From Periplaneta americana (Eukaryota; Arthropoda; Insecta; Blattodea; Blattidae), in the NCBI RefSeq assembly GCF_040183065.1, contig NC_091120.1, forward strand, positions 182,343,896 to 182,407,895: a stretch of 64,000 bases of DNA. Direction: 5' to 3'. A program made the position numbers and the translations under genes. The notes under the pieces are model-generated. The model did no database searches. It saw only the letters and a program-made list of their open reading frames with translations, and had not been told where the DNA came from. Positions 36,359 to 57,403 of this stretch are shown here, piece after piece (positions within the stretch are counted from its first letter, which is position 1; every line of letters begins with the position of its first letter).

Positions 36359-36565
36359 TACGTAAAAAAATAAAAATGCAAATGTCGGCTGTAACAGCTG
36401 ATTGAAGGAGCCATCAACAGATTCCTAGTTGGAGATTGCAATCTACTATATATCTGAAAAACATCTATTGATATCAACAGTTCCAAGTATGTTGGCTGTC
36501 ATTACTGAATGGACAGAGTACAATTTCGAAGTGTTTCCTATTAATTTAAATTCTAAATCCTATTA

Positions 36566-37195
36566 CAGTAGAACCCTGATTATCCGTCACCCGATTAACC
36601 GATTGGCGGATTATCCAACTGTGTCTTTATTTTCTTCAGAAATAAATAATATATATGAAGTACTGTTTTATACATCATATTACTAGGTTCTGCATATGTT
36701 TTTGCTAGAGAGTGTTATTACAAGCCTTTATCGTTACACAGCATTGTCTAATGTTCGAATTGCCGTCCTATAAAATAACTTGTATATAAAATGTCTTCCA
36801 TGGGTGTTAACAGGAAACGTGTTGTGCTAAGTATCGAAAAACATGGAAATAATTGAATGGTTTGAGAAAGAGAAACTGTGGCTCATCTCGCATCAGAATA
36901 CGAGATTGGAGTTAAAACTGCACAATTGAAATGAATAAAGTGTAAAAAAAAGTATGTAAATCTACAACATGAGACCTCCTTTATTCGTATCTTTCCTGAG
37001 ACAGTCATTACAAAGGGCTTCCTTGTCCCTTAAAAACCTGTAGTTGACAACCATACTTGAATTAGTGAACTTCTGATCCACTAAATAGAGAGTTAAATAC
37101 AAGAACATGGAGGAAACTACAAAATCTTTCATGATACGGATTATCCGATTTTTTCGATTAACCCCTTCATTACAACGGTAATAGAGATTCTACTG
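36566..37195 (+). mobile_element. pogo/Tigger deletion derivative
   Basis: The ends are CAGTAGAACCCTGATTATCC and, inverted, CAGTAGAATCTCTATTACC, each flanked by TA (36564-36565, 37196-37197). Inside, KRVVLSIEKHGNN...EIVAHLASEYEIGVKTAQL reads as the N-terminal CENP-B/pogo helix-turn-helix with a stop. The DDE region is absent, so it is non-autonomous. Confidence 0.85.
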
Positions 37196-37424
37196 TATTA
37201 AAAACAAATTTCTAGAATTTTGTAAGGATAGTTCTGCCTCAAAGCCTTTGATTACGAGCTGTGACAGCTCATTGCTAATCTACACATGTTAACAAGAAAA
37301 AACTCCAATTCCAGCTTTCTTGTTCAAAGCTACTGTTGAGAAATATTTATACTGTAGACTTACCGAGTGCAAAACGCACATTTCCTCTGCTGCCACAACA
37401 GACGTTCTCTGCCAAGTTTATGTT

Positions 37425-47533
<10,109 letters not shown>

Positions 47534-47954
47534 GTTGATAAATAAGTCTTCAGCAAATGGAATACAGCAAAAGATATACAAGTTTTGTTATTACTCACAC
47601 TCTGTATGCTCCATATCGTGGCAAATATCACGTTTCCCAAAAAATTCCAAGACCACAGCGAAACGAGAATCGATAGTCCTTGAATCGATGTTCGTAACGG
47701 CGCTATGGCGGTATATTTGACATAAAGCTGCATCTACGCGGTTCAATCTTCCATGCGCGTACGCATGAAATCTGTGGAGAATATTAAATCAAGTTGAAAA
47801 CGCACGTTGAATTAAAATGTATTCAGATTTTATGTCCATAATGATGCGCCGTGTTGAACGTCACCTTCACTACGTATATAAAATGGAAATGAAATAAACC
47901 TGCAGATGAAAAGGACAGTAAGGTACAGCTTGATTCAGGGATTTTGGCCCCTGC

Positions 47955-48230
47955 AGTCCACACCTGTGGAGTACCTAACGGCTAGCGCGTCTGGCCGCGA
48001 AACCAGGTGGCCCGGGTTCGATTCCCGGTAGGGACAAGTTACCTGGTTGAGGATTTTTTCCGGGGTTTTCACTCAACCCAATATAAGCAAATGCTGGGTA
48101 ACTTTAGGTGCTGGACCCCGGACTCATTTCACCGGCATTATCACCTTCATCTCATTCAGACGCTAAATAATCAGATGTTAATAAAGCGTCGTAAAATAGC
48201 CTACCAAAATAAGAAATAAAAAAAAAAATG
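47955..48230 (+). mobile_element. tRNA-derived SINE with A-rich tail
   Basis: Head with box A CTAACGGCTAGCGCGTCTGG and box B GGTTCGATTCCCGG near 48014, a core TTACCTGGTTGAGGATTTTT, and a tail ending in an A run at about 48219-48229. It is the best-preserved SINE of the window. It lies about 430 bp upstream of the ZNF330 start. Confidence 0.85.
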
Positions 48231-48769
48231 GCCCCTGCAAAAAGTAGGTAGATAGACTGAGAGAGAGTTACTCACCACTACTGGCGGGCTGGGTCACACA
48301 GGTCAGGCCGCGCAGTCGTAACACCAAACCCTTCCTTCTTATGTCACGGTACACTCCGCCTTAAAAACACAATATTCTTTCACACGTCCTATTACTAACC
48401 ACTACGTCAGTTGACTAAACAATGTCATGATGCTTATATTTTCTTGACGTGAAAATCCCTCAGCTACGAGCATAGATATTATTTTCATTCTTTCTCTTCC
48501 CTCTTCCTCTCCTATGCACATTTGTGATTAAATTATTTTCTTATGACGCAACACACAGCTCGCTTACTAGCCAAACAACCAAGGACAGGGACCAATAACG
48601 TTGAATCGAGCTGTACAAATGAATAGAAAAACCTATATTGTTTTTTATTAAATGCACGGTTAATTAGAAAATTGAGTTGAAAGTTTCAACAGTCTGGCAA
48701 CATGCCACTAACATACTGCTCTTTCTTCTCGTAATCTGATTGCTATGTACTGTATATTTTTTGTAGAGC

Positions 48770-48982
48770 CACCAATGTTGCTGAGTCAGCAGACTCGCTA
48801 GCCTGCTGATCTGAACTGCGGATTTTTCCGAGATTTTCCCCAACCATAAGTAATTTATGACGAATCCTCGGCCTCACCTCACTTCATCTCGCCAAAAAAT
48901 TGTAATTTTGTAAATGTTTTACTTGTTCCTCATCTTAAAGCTTCAAAGCTAATGTAAGATCTATGGAATACAATGAATGAAA
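48770..48982 (+). mobile_element. SINE, diverged, with LINE-like tail
   Basis: Carries GATTTTTCCGAGATTTTCCC, CCTCGGCCTCACCTCACTTC and the tail ACTTGTTCCTCATCTTAAAG ... CTATGGAATACAATGAATG, as in the 27.5 kb SINE. It abuts the MITE at 48985. Confidence 0.65.
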
Positions 48983-48984
48983 TA

Positions 48985-49337
48985 CTGTTCTCCAACCAGG
49001 AGATCAACCGTGAAAGGAATGTGCTTACTATTGCGTCATCTATTGGAGCGAAGTAGATATATAATATTATCATTATAACGTCAGTTTAAAAACCATGCGT
49101 TCTCCTGCATATGTTATTTCCTATATGGAGGGATTAAAAGACCAGGAGATTAACAGTGATCTAATTTTGTAACTAGGGTAGTATAAATATGTGTGTAACA
49201 ACGTTAGTTTGTGCTGTGAGAGCAAGCCAATAGAGATACGAGTATCCACATGTGTGACCTTATGACATCAACATTCATTCACAGCATTACCCCACTCCGT
49301 TTCATTCCGCAAAGACTTTCTCGTGGTTGGAGCACAG
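48985..49337 (-). mobile_element. 353-bp MITE, copy 2 (TA target)
   Basis: Reverse-orientation copy of the MITE at 21604-21965, with ends CTGTTCTCCAACCAGGAGA and CTGTGCTCCAACCACGAGA and TA on both sides (48983-48984, 49338-49339). No open frame of interest. Confidence 0.85.
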
Positions 49338-49339
49338 TA

Positions 49340-51220
49340 CAGATGTTAAGGTGAATCTACACGGTTCAACTTTTCTTTCAATTTTAAGCATTCAAGGAAT
49401 GCATTCAATACTGCACAAAACGCTTTCAATTGTGCACGCCTTTTTCCACAAAACAAATTACGTTGCATGCGGCAATTGAGAGCTACCACACCCCATCACT
49501 AAGGAGAAACAAAGCACAAAGGTAAATCTACATATCCAGCAGTCTAATCAATTCTCCAGTCTGTGGAAAATTATTAGGAATTAAGCCCTGAGTAAAAATA
49601 ACACAAAATGTTGTTCAACTGAATTTGAAGTACTCATTCTGCTTACACTCCATTTCAGTTTGGTTGATAGGCCTTCCCCTCTACTCACACTCTCAACCAT
49701 CGGTGAAGGGGAAGATGCTACTGTCCATCTTACTAACGTTCGACTAATTGACTTTCAACATAGTGAAAAATTATATTACTGAAAATGTTTACTGATAATC
49801 TATATTTCGAAAGTCTATATTAAGCGTTTATATTTCATTTCATTGCTGTTTATATCAACTGGCACTTTGAAAAGCTACTGAGAGCAGAAGATAAATGTTT
49901 TCTCCACCGCTAGTTGCTACTCTACAACACACACAATGGGACAATCTGGACTGTGTCACTCCTCCCTGACTTCATAATACAAACTAAGCCTTACTATAAT
50001 TATTAGTTGAAAATATTGTAAGAACGACACTAAAATATACTCAAACCATGTGATTGTCGAACAACTGTGTCACTATATTCTATTTTCACTTGTGTACTTT
50101 ATTTAATATTTTATTTTCTTGTATGTACAACTTCAGGGGTGCAGGTATAAGAGGTAACAGCTTACCGCCCTGTTGCTGATGAACTCAGGGTAAATAGAAG
50201 GGGAAAGAAATGCTTTCGCATCCTCTCAACTTGTATGAAATGTCGTTTAGACTGTTGCATAGCTTAAAAATAACACTATACATTTTACCTTGATCACAAG
50301 TATTTATTACAGCTTTGAAACAATATAACATTAATCACTACATATATTTGTCTTATTGCTGCTAAACAGCATGTCAATTATCACAAGTTAATAAAATAAA
50401 AAACATTTGCAATCATTAACAAACAAGCAACAAGCACAATTATAAAGCCTAGCAATGGAATGCAACAGCAGCTATCATATCAACAATAACGGGACCTGAT
50501 ATATTTTTTTTCTTGTCTTAATTACATCTGATCACATAGCTGCTTTTATTACTGATATTTAGAACGCGAATTTATATACACTATAAGCTAAAAATGACAT
50601 CAACTATTTTTAGGTGTGGCATACATTACAGTTCAGAAAGTGTGGTTTATGTTACGAAGTTTAAATCTTCCAGTCTTTATCTAATAATACCTAAAGGAGG
50701 CAAGTAGTCACCTACTGAACCACGTGCCAAGCATATTACACGTGCAAGTTACCACTGCACTTGTATTTGTGCCTTTTTTTTTTTTAAAGGCTTCTGTGAT
50801 TGGACATAATATGTATTGTGTCCCACACCACAACTAAGTATTCAGAAATATCTGATATCAGATCCGCGGGGGGGGGGGGGGACTAAATATATACAAAGTA
50901 GCAATATTACTTTATAGTGCACATAAATCCACGCTCTATTGATATAAAATATTGTAATGTGATAAAACTGTCAATAGAGACTAAGCACCACAATAGGAAA
51001 AAATAAGAATGGTGTGATGGAGCTTTGTATACAGGACCTGGAAACAAATGCCTTTAAAAAGAATTTAAACAAAAATGTTCAGGTATTATTTTCCTAAAAA
51101 TACTTAGTTTTGGAATAAAAACCAATACCAAGTCAAAATGACCATATTACAATCGATTTTTAAATTAACAATTTTAATTATATGTAAATTAAATAACTTC
51201 ATACAGATATTTGTTCTCCA
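49340..51220. other. intergenic, nothing firm
   Basis: AT-rich, with a 14-G run at 50868-50881. A TTAAGGTGAATCTACACGG motif at 49346 recalls the TTAA-type element end at 38092, but no inverted partner was found. No exon recognised. Confidence 0.45.
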
Positions 51221-51312
51221 TTTTGAATCTTGCGTACACCACTTTTAACACTTGAATATAATTAATTGATGAACTAGTGGACTTACTCGTGTTAAATATG
51301 AAATATCTGTCC

Positions 51313-51355
51313 GGCTTACAGCTGTTTCAGTGCTTCACGCACCATCATCAGAGCC
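51313..51355 (-). ncRNA. hammerhead-like ribozyme motif
   Basis: The minus strand reads GGCT, CTGATGA (the canonical core), hairpin GTGC-GTGAA-GCAC, GAAA, CAGCTG, TA, AGCC. Stem I GGCT/AGCC pairs. Extra bases lie at the foot of stem II. Confidence 0.65.
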
Positions 51356-51395
51356 TACTAGGCAGAGAAGTTCGAGATGACGCCGCGATCTAGTA

Positions 51396-51438
51396 GGCTC
51401 TGAAGATGGTGCGTGAAGCACTGAAACACCTGCAAGCC
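51396..51438 (+). ncRNA. hammerhead-like ribozyme motif, slightly changed
   Basis: GGCT, CTGAAGA, hairpin GTGC-GTGAA-GCAC, GAAA, CACCTG, CA, AGCC. The stem III palindrome is imperfect and the cleavage-site dinucleotide is CA rather than TA, so it is probably weaker or inactive. Confidence 0.5.
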
Positions 51439-52289
51439 GGACAGATATTTCATATTTAACACGAGTAAGTCCACTAGTTCATCAATTAATAAGATATTTG
51501 TTCTTAACTGTACAGTTTTGAGATGCAGCACAATTTATCTACTGAAAATTGAACTCCTACTTACAGAAGAAAGATTAAAAAAATAATATACACGAGTTCA
51601 GAAACCAGAGTGATTAATTCCACTTTTTTTTGTGTTTCAGTTCGTATTTAGAATGAGCCTAAGAATAAAAAGTATTCAGTTACATGTTTAGAATAGATCC
51701 AAAGAATAAAATGCATTGATTATCGATCTAATCTATTAAGTTCACCTACACTTCTAACTAAATTTAGTTATTACTTTGTTTTATTTAGTTCACATATTTT
51801 CTTATCACTGTGCATAATCCAACAATGTTGATATATTAATTTGTTAAGCCTTCTTAAAACATTAGCTTGAATTTATTCCATTTTGTTTTAAATCTAGATG
51901 AGTAAATGGAAAATAAACAATGTGCTAAATCATTATCAATATTTAATATTACAAACATTTGTGTTGGTACTCCCATAATAATATCAAAGATGTGGGGACA
52001 ATTGAAAACTTTAGTTCTGCCACAAACTATAATCATGCAAATAACAATTCCTGTTTTGTCCACTAACTACTGAACAAAAACTTCCAGTCTCTCACCTTTA
52101 GTGCATATTTGCTTAATTTTAATATTGATCGAGTTAATCAGTTTTGTTTCTGAATGTCTCAACTCTCCCAGTAGACAATCATGGAAATTTAGTATGTTTG
52201 TACAAAATGATATAAGAAATACTTCGTTTATTTTCGTTTCAAGAACAATGTTTCCAGTTCCTGTACAGAATGTAGCGAAATACACTATA

Positions 52290-53210
52290 TAGGGTGAGTT
52301 TTAAGTCCACCGACAAACTTCAGAGGATGATTCCTGATTGAAAATGAAGCACAAAAGTTCATATCACCTTGTGTCCAGAAATGCATAGTTTCCACGGTAG
52401 ATGGCACTGAAGAACGACATCAAAGTACATGGCCTGAATCCCATCCATGTCACAACAGATGTTCAAAGTGGCCTCCATGGAATGCAGTGCACGCGTTTAC
52501 ACGTCACATCATGGATTGCCTCACTCGTTCGAATGTTCCGGAATGTGTCCGAATAGTGTCACAGGCTACGTGGACATGCTATTCATGGGTCTCAACATCA
52601 GGAACAGGCTCACCATACATAATAACTTTCAGATGCCCCCACAAGTAAAAATCCAGAGGGTTTAAGTCCGGTGATCGAGCAGGCCATGCAACAGTGCCTC
52701 CACGTCTTATACAATGTCTGTGGAAGATGTTGTTAAGGTGTCGGCGAACATTAATGAGGAAGTGGGCTGGCGCTCCATTGTGCTGCAGGACGTGGAGGCC
52801 CTGTTACATGGCCTGCTCGATCACCGGACTTAAACCTCCTGGATTTTTACTTGTGGGGGCATCTGAAAGGCATTGTGTACGGTGAGCCTGTTCATGATGT
52901 TGAGACCCTTGAATAGCGTGTCCACATAGCCTGGGATACTATTCCGACACATGCCAGAATATTCAAACGAGTGAACATAATGCGACATGTGAATGCGTGC
53001 ATTGAATCCCATGGAGGTCACTTTGAACATCTGTTGTGACATGGATGGGATTCAGGCCATGTACTTTGATGTCGTGCTTCAGTGCCATCTACCGTGGAAA
53101 CTATGCATTTCTGGATACAAGGTGATACGAACTTTTGTGCTCCATTTTCAGTCAGGAATCACTCCCTGAAGTTTGTCAGTGGACTTAAAACTCACCCTGT
53201 ATTGTATGTC
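52290..53210. mobile_element. Tc1/mariner-type palindrome with two inward transposase ends
   Basis: Ends AGGGTGAGTTTTAAGTCCAC and its inverse, with TA nearby. Both arms encode the same transposase C terminus on opposite strands. The minus arm (to about 52810) reads GAPAHFLINVRRHLNNIFHR, then VAWPARSPDLNPLDFYLWGH. The plus arm (52800-53040) reads ARSPDLNLLDFYLWGHLKG, then VNACIESHGGHFEHLL. Both have stops. In the longer arm the first motif is HNGAPAHF where QQDGAPAHF is usual. It is inactive, and the N terminus is absent. Confidence 0.8.
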
Positions 53211-53214
53211 TAGC

Positions 53215-53748
53215 TTCCTCCCCATGGTGAAAGCTCCCATTATCACAAAATCAGGCCCAGAGTATCATTTATTCTAACATATGACATTTGAGCTTCCATA
53301 ACTTCTTCATTATGACAGAACATCTTCTGACAAATAAGTCTTTATTTACACCCTAAAGTAGTTTGCAATATTAGGTAACTCAGGCTAGCAAAGAATTATT
53401 TTATTATTATTTCATGTATCAATTCAGCTAAGTCTTGATACATAGAAGTGTATTCTGTGATGGCTAAAGACAAAATTATAGTTTATAATGAAACCTTTAT
53501 ACATACTTCAGTCAATATCAGGGATCAAATTCAAATCTTACAGTTGCTTCATACACTATCATTCGTAATTACCAACTACTTTTAGACGAAAAATTAACAT
53601 GTAAGGAGATTTAAAATCCATTTTATAATTTATTTCATGTCACTGGGCCAGAACCAGAAATTTTATGTTAGCAATTAATGGTTATTAAATTTATAGTTAC
53701 CGGTACACTTTGTTTTCTTACACTGTAATTAAGGAAGCCCATTTCCAA
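53215..53748. other. intergenic, nothing recognised
   Basis: AT-rich spacer between two mobile elements, with no exon or repeat recognised. Confidence 0.45.
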
Positions 53749-53759
53749 GCACAGAATAT

Positions 53760-54696
53760 GTGTGTATGTGTGTGTGTGTGTATCTAATGCTCTGGATTTA
53801 ACAATGAAGTCATCATCCTTCTTGCTTCCCAATATTTTGATGGAAGGTCCACAAATGTCCTAAGAGTTTCACAATTAGCTAGGTGCTCCATCTCCATGTC
53901 CTCTTCTCTGGTGCACAGTAAGCATTTAGGTGAATTCAGTACTCCAATACGATGGAGATGTTTACTGAGGCAATCATGACCAGTAATCAATCTAAACATG
54001 GCCACGGCAGATTTTCGAGGTAGATCAGGGATTAGTTTTGGATCTTTGAATGATTCTTTCCATTTTGAATTTTGATGTTTTGCCTGTTCGCTGTTACTTA
54101 TTCTTTTTATGACTCGCTTTATTGATTCATATGGGAAATTGAAATTTTTTTTTAAGTTGATCCTTTCTTTGCTAACATATCTGCTTTCTCATTACCGTTC
54201 AGTCCACAGTGGGCCTGGATCCATTGGAAGACCACTTTTTTATTTGGCATTTGAATTGGTTTTACCATGCAATGAATTTCTTTTTCTATTTTAGGGGATG
54301 TAGTTGAGCTGATGGACTGGATTGCAGCTTTGGAGTCAGACAGGATGACTATGTTTTTGCACTGGTTTAGCCAAACAAATACATTTTGAAGTGATGTATA
54401 AATGGCTTCAACTTCGCCATCAAAATTTGTTGTGTACTTGCCAACATTTTTATAAAGAGAAAAGTATTGACAAGTAGCTCCTGCTCCAGCTCCTTCATTT
54501 TGATCCATGAGAGATCCATCAGTGTAAATGTACAACCAGTCCTTTTGTGGATATTTTCTATTAACTGTTTGTAGGGCAATGGCTTTTGCTACTTCTGGAT
54601 TTATATCTTTTTTGTTGAAGACTTCATCAAGATCAAGGCAGCAGTCTACTTTGAAGTTATTAAGTGGATTATATCGAGACATCAAGTTTTCCTTTT
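53760..54696 (-). mobile_element. RNase H-bearing LINE, 5'-truncated copy (family 2)
   Basis: Minus-strand RNase H with all four acidic positions ([29 protein letters not shown]), then, after a frame break near 54150, MAMFRLITGHDCLSKHLHRI and the zinc motif CLLCTREEDMEMEHLANC. The 3' tail is (CA)n/(TG)n at 53757-53780, not (AAC)n. GCACAGAATAT occurs at 53749-53759 and 54697-54707, a likely 11-bp target duplication. If so, the open frame beyond 54697 is chance extension into flanking DNA. Confidence 0.85.
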
Positions 54697-55093
54697 GCAC
54701 AGAATATATGTAGGAGGTTATCTGGATTAACTTGAGAGAGATCCTTCCTCTATAAATGTGTGTGATCCACCTGTCCACCCTAAATAATATTAGTTTATTT
54801 TATAGGAAAATTATAAGCAAACTAAGAAGTGCATCCATTAAATGTGTTCTGATTGGTTGCATGAGACACATTCTAATAGAGCAGTCTCTAGCAAAAGTGA
54901 AAGAAGTAATGTTGCGAACATTTGAAAAGTTGTAGCACTGTTGATGGAGGAAAATCTCGCTTCATGTGACATAACTATCCACTCATCTAATCCACTCTAA
55001 CTTTGTCACAGTCCTCGCTTCGTTTTTATTTACACAAACCTTCATTGTACCTTTTGTCCAGAGAAAATACTCGTCTTCATTTACTGCAGACTG

Positions 55094-57395
55094 CAGTGGC
55101 GGCTGGTGAGGCATTTTGGTGGTGGTGCCAAAAAGGAAAAAAAATTTTTACGCAAATTACCCTAGTGAAACTGAAAATTGCAGCTCACGTTTACATTATG
55201 TTAAATAAAACACATTAATTAAACCAGCTATTTTACCAGGTGTACAGTTAATAATGCATCTAGTAACAGTTACAATAACATTTCCGAAACTAATAACAAA
55301 GGCGTAATAGATCGACTATTGATCAGATTTTTTGTATTCGACAGATAATGGAGAAAAAATGAGAGTATAAGGGTACAGTACATCAGTTATTCATAGATTT
55401 CAAAAAGGCATATGACTCGGTTAAGAGGGAAGTATTATATGATATTCTTATTGAATTTGGTATTCCCAAGAAACTAGTTCGATTAATTAAAATGTGTCTC
55501 AGTGAAACATACAGCAGAGTCCGTATAGGTCAGTTTCTATCTGATGCTTTTCCAATTCACTGCGGGCTAAAGCAGGGAGATGCACTATCACCTTTACTTT
55601 TTAACTTCGCGCTTGAATATGCTATTAGGAAAGTTCAGGATAACAGGCAGGGTTTGGAATTGAACGGGTTACATCAGCTTCTTGTCTATGCGGATGACGT
55701 GAATATGTTAGGAGAAAATACACAAACGATTAGGGAAAACACGGAAATTTTACTTGAAGCAAGTAGAGCGATCGGTTTGGAAGTAAATCCCGAAAAGACA
55801 AAGTATATGATTATGTCTCGTGACCAGAATATTGTACGAAATGGAAATATAAAAATTGGAGATTTATCCTTCGAAGAGGTGGAAAAATTCAAATATCTTG
55901 GAGCAACAGTAACAAATATAAATGACACTCGGGAGGAAATCAAACGCAGAATAAATATGGGAAATGCGTGTTATTATTCGGTTGAGAAGCTCTTATCATC
56001 CAGTCTGCTGTCCAAAAATCTGAAAGTTAGAATTTATAAAACAGTTATATTACCGGTTCTTCTGTATGGTTGTGAAACTTGGACTCTCACTCTGAGAGAG
56101 GAACATAGGTTCAGGGTGTTTGAGAATAAGGTGCTTAGGAAAATATTTGGGGCTAAGCGGGATGAAGTTACAGGAGAATGGAGAAAGTTACACAACACAG
56201 AACTGCACGCATTGTATTCTTCACCTGACATAATTAGGAACATTAAATCCAGACGTTTGAGATGGGCAGGGCATGTAGCACGTATGGGCGAATCCAGAAA
56301 TGCATATAGAGTGTTAGTTGGGAGACCGGAGGGAAAAAGACCTTTAGGGAGGCCGAGACGTAGATGGGAGGATAATATTAAAATGGATTTGAGGGAGGTG
56401 GGATATGATGATAGAGACTGGATTAATCTTGCACAGGATAGGGACCGCTGGCGGGCTTATGTGAGGGCGGCAATGAACCTTCGGGTTCCTTAAAAGCCAT
56501 TTGTAAGTAAGTAAGTAAGTAATAACAAAATTTACAGATACAGATAATGCAAAACTTTCACAGTATTGTTAATCAAATACAAATAAATTTTATAACTAAT
56601 AAAATTACTGGCAAAAATACATGAAATAAACAGTGATATAGATAATAAACGAACACGTTTGCACTTTATTTAACAGGCCAATGAATCCAAGGCAGCGGCC
56701 AGAGTAACACATGTTCATGTCCTGCATAGATCTCATGTATCATTAACAAAAGCATCAATACTAGCAACAGTGTAGCGATATTTAGTTGCCGCAAAATAAA
56801 ACAAATATTACACAACATTAACAAACAGTGTTACATAATATGAAAAAATATTTATCTTTCTAAAAAGAACCATGACTATCTCTGCATTCAATATAGTTAA
56901 ACGGATAATACTTTACACATTCAAATCCAAGTTATGTGGATTAGTTTTGAATTGGCAACATTACATTAACATTTGGCGCGGAACTTTAACTTGTGTTTTC
57001 GTGCAAGTCTGTGGTTGATGGTTCCCTTCCTAACGTCTCCATCAACCCTGCCATCTAGCGAAATTTCTGCATTACTGTGCTCTAGCGGCCAGAATGTTAA
57101 CTACTGAGTCAAATTGAATTCGGCTCAAAGTCTGCCATAAGAAACGCATATAAACTAGAATCAGTAGCCTTTTGTACAGTGTTATATGGAAGCAGGCAGT
57201 GCCACACCGAAGTGGCTCCAACGTTCGGAAAAACGCTGCAAGAGTGCGTCCCGATCTGTGCGCGCGCTCGTTCAGATGAAATACGAATAAAATGTGTAGA
57301 AATAAACTATTACAACTGGTTTTTAGGATATTATTTTTTGTTTATTTCATTGGCAGTGCCATGGCACACTGGTACTACCCCAAAAGCCGCCCCTG
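55094..57395. mobile_element. non-autonomous hAT element split by a LINE
   Basis: Ends CAGTGGCGGCTGGTGAGGC and inverted CAGGGGCGGCTTTTGGGG. Perfect 8-bp duplications GCAGACTG at 55086-55093 and 57396-57403 are the hAT hallmark. Without the LINE the element is about 1.07 kb with no transposase recognised. Confidence 0.88.
55301..56519 (+). mobile_element. LINE family A, best copy (reverse transcriptase C-terminal half)
   Basis: An open frame of 333 codons (55492-56493) carries reverse-transcriptase motifs [20 protein letters not shown] and [13 protein letters not shown] (catalytic YADD). The C-terminal domain ends [21 protein letters not shown] further 190 bp upstream ([31 protein letters not shown]) is out of frame because of one frameshift near 55355-55370. 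It ends in (TAAG)n. Duplications TAATAACAAA at 55291-55300 and 56520-56529. RTE-like by its tail and lack of RNase H; the clade is not certain. 5'-truncated, so not autonomous. Confidence 0.92.
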
Positions 57396-57403
57396 GCAGA
57401 CTG

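Larger units (their letters stand above)
51223..51490. mobile_element. short Penelope-like terminal palindrome
   Basis: Arms 51261-51360 and 51390-51490 are inverted copies (GATGAACTAGTGGACTTACT ... ACTAGTTCATCAATTAAT) around a 28-bp spacer. The spacer still carries the end of the Penelope frame signal (GAAGTTCGAGATGACG). Each arm holds a hammerhead-like motif. The left flank 51223-51260 matches the tail of the 11.5-12.4 kb copy. It is more similar between arms than the CEP43-intron copy and has no endonuclease coding. Confidence 0.75.

Noticed and set aside
49346-49530. Second TTAA-type element starting TTAAGGTGAATCTACACGG
   Set aside because: A similar start is seen, but no inverted partner or second target site could be found.
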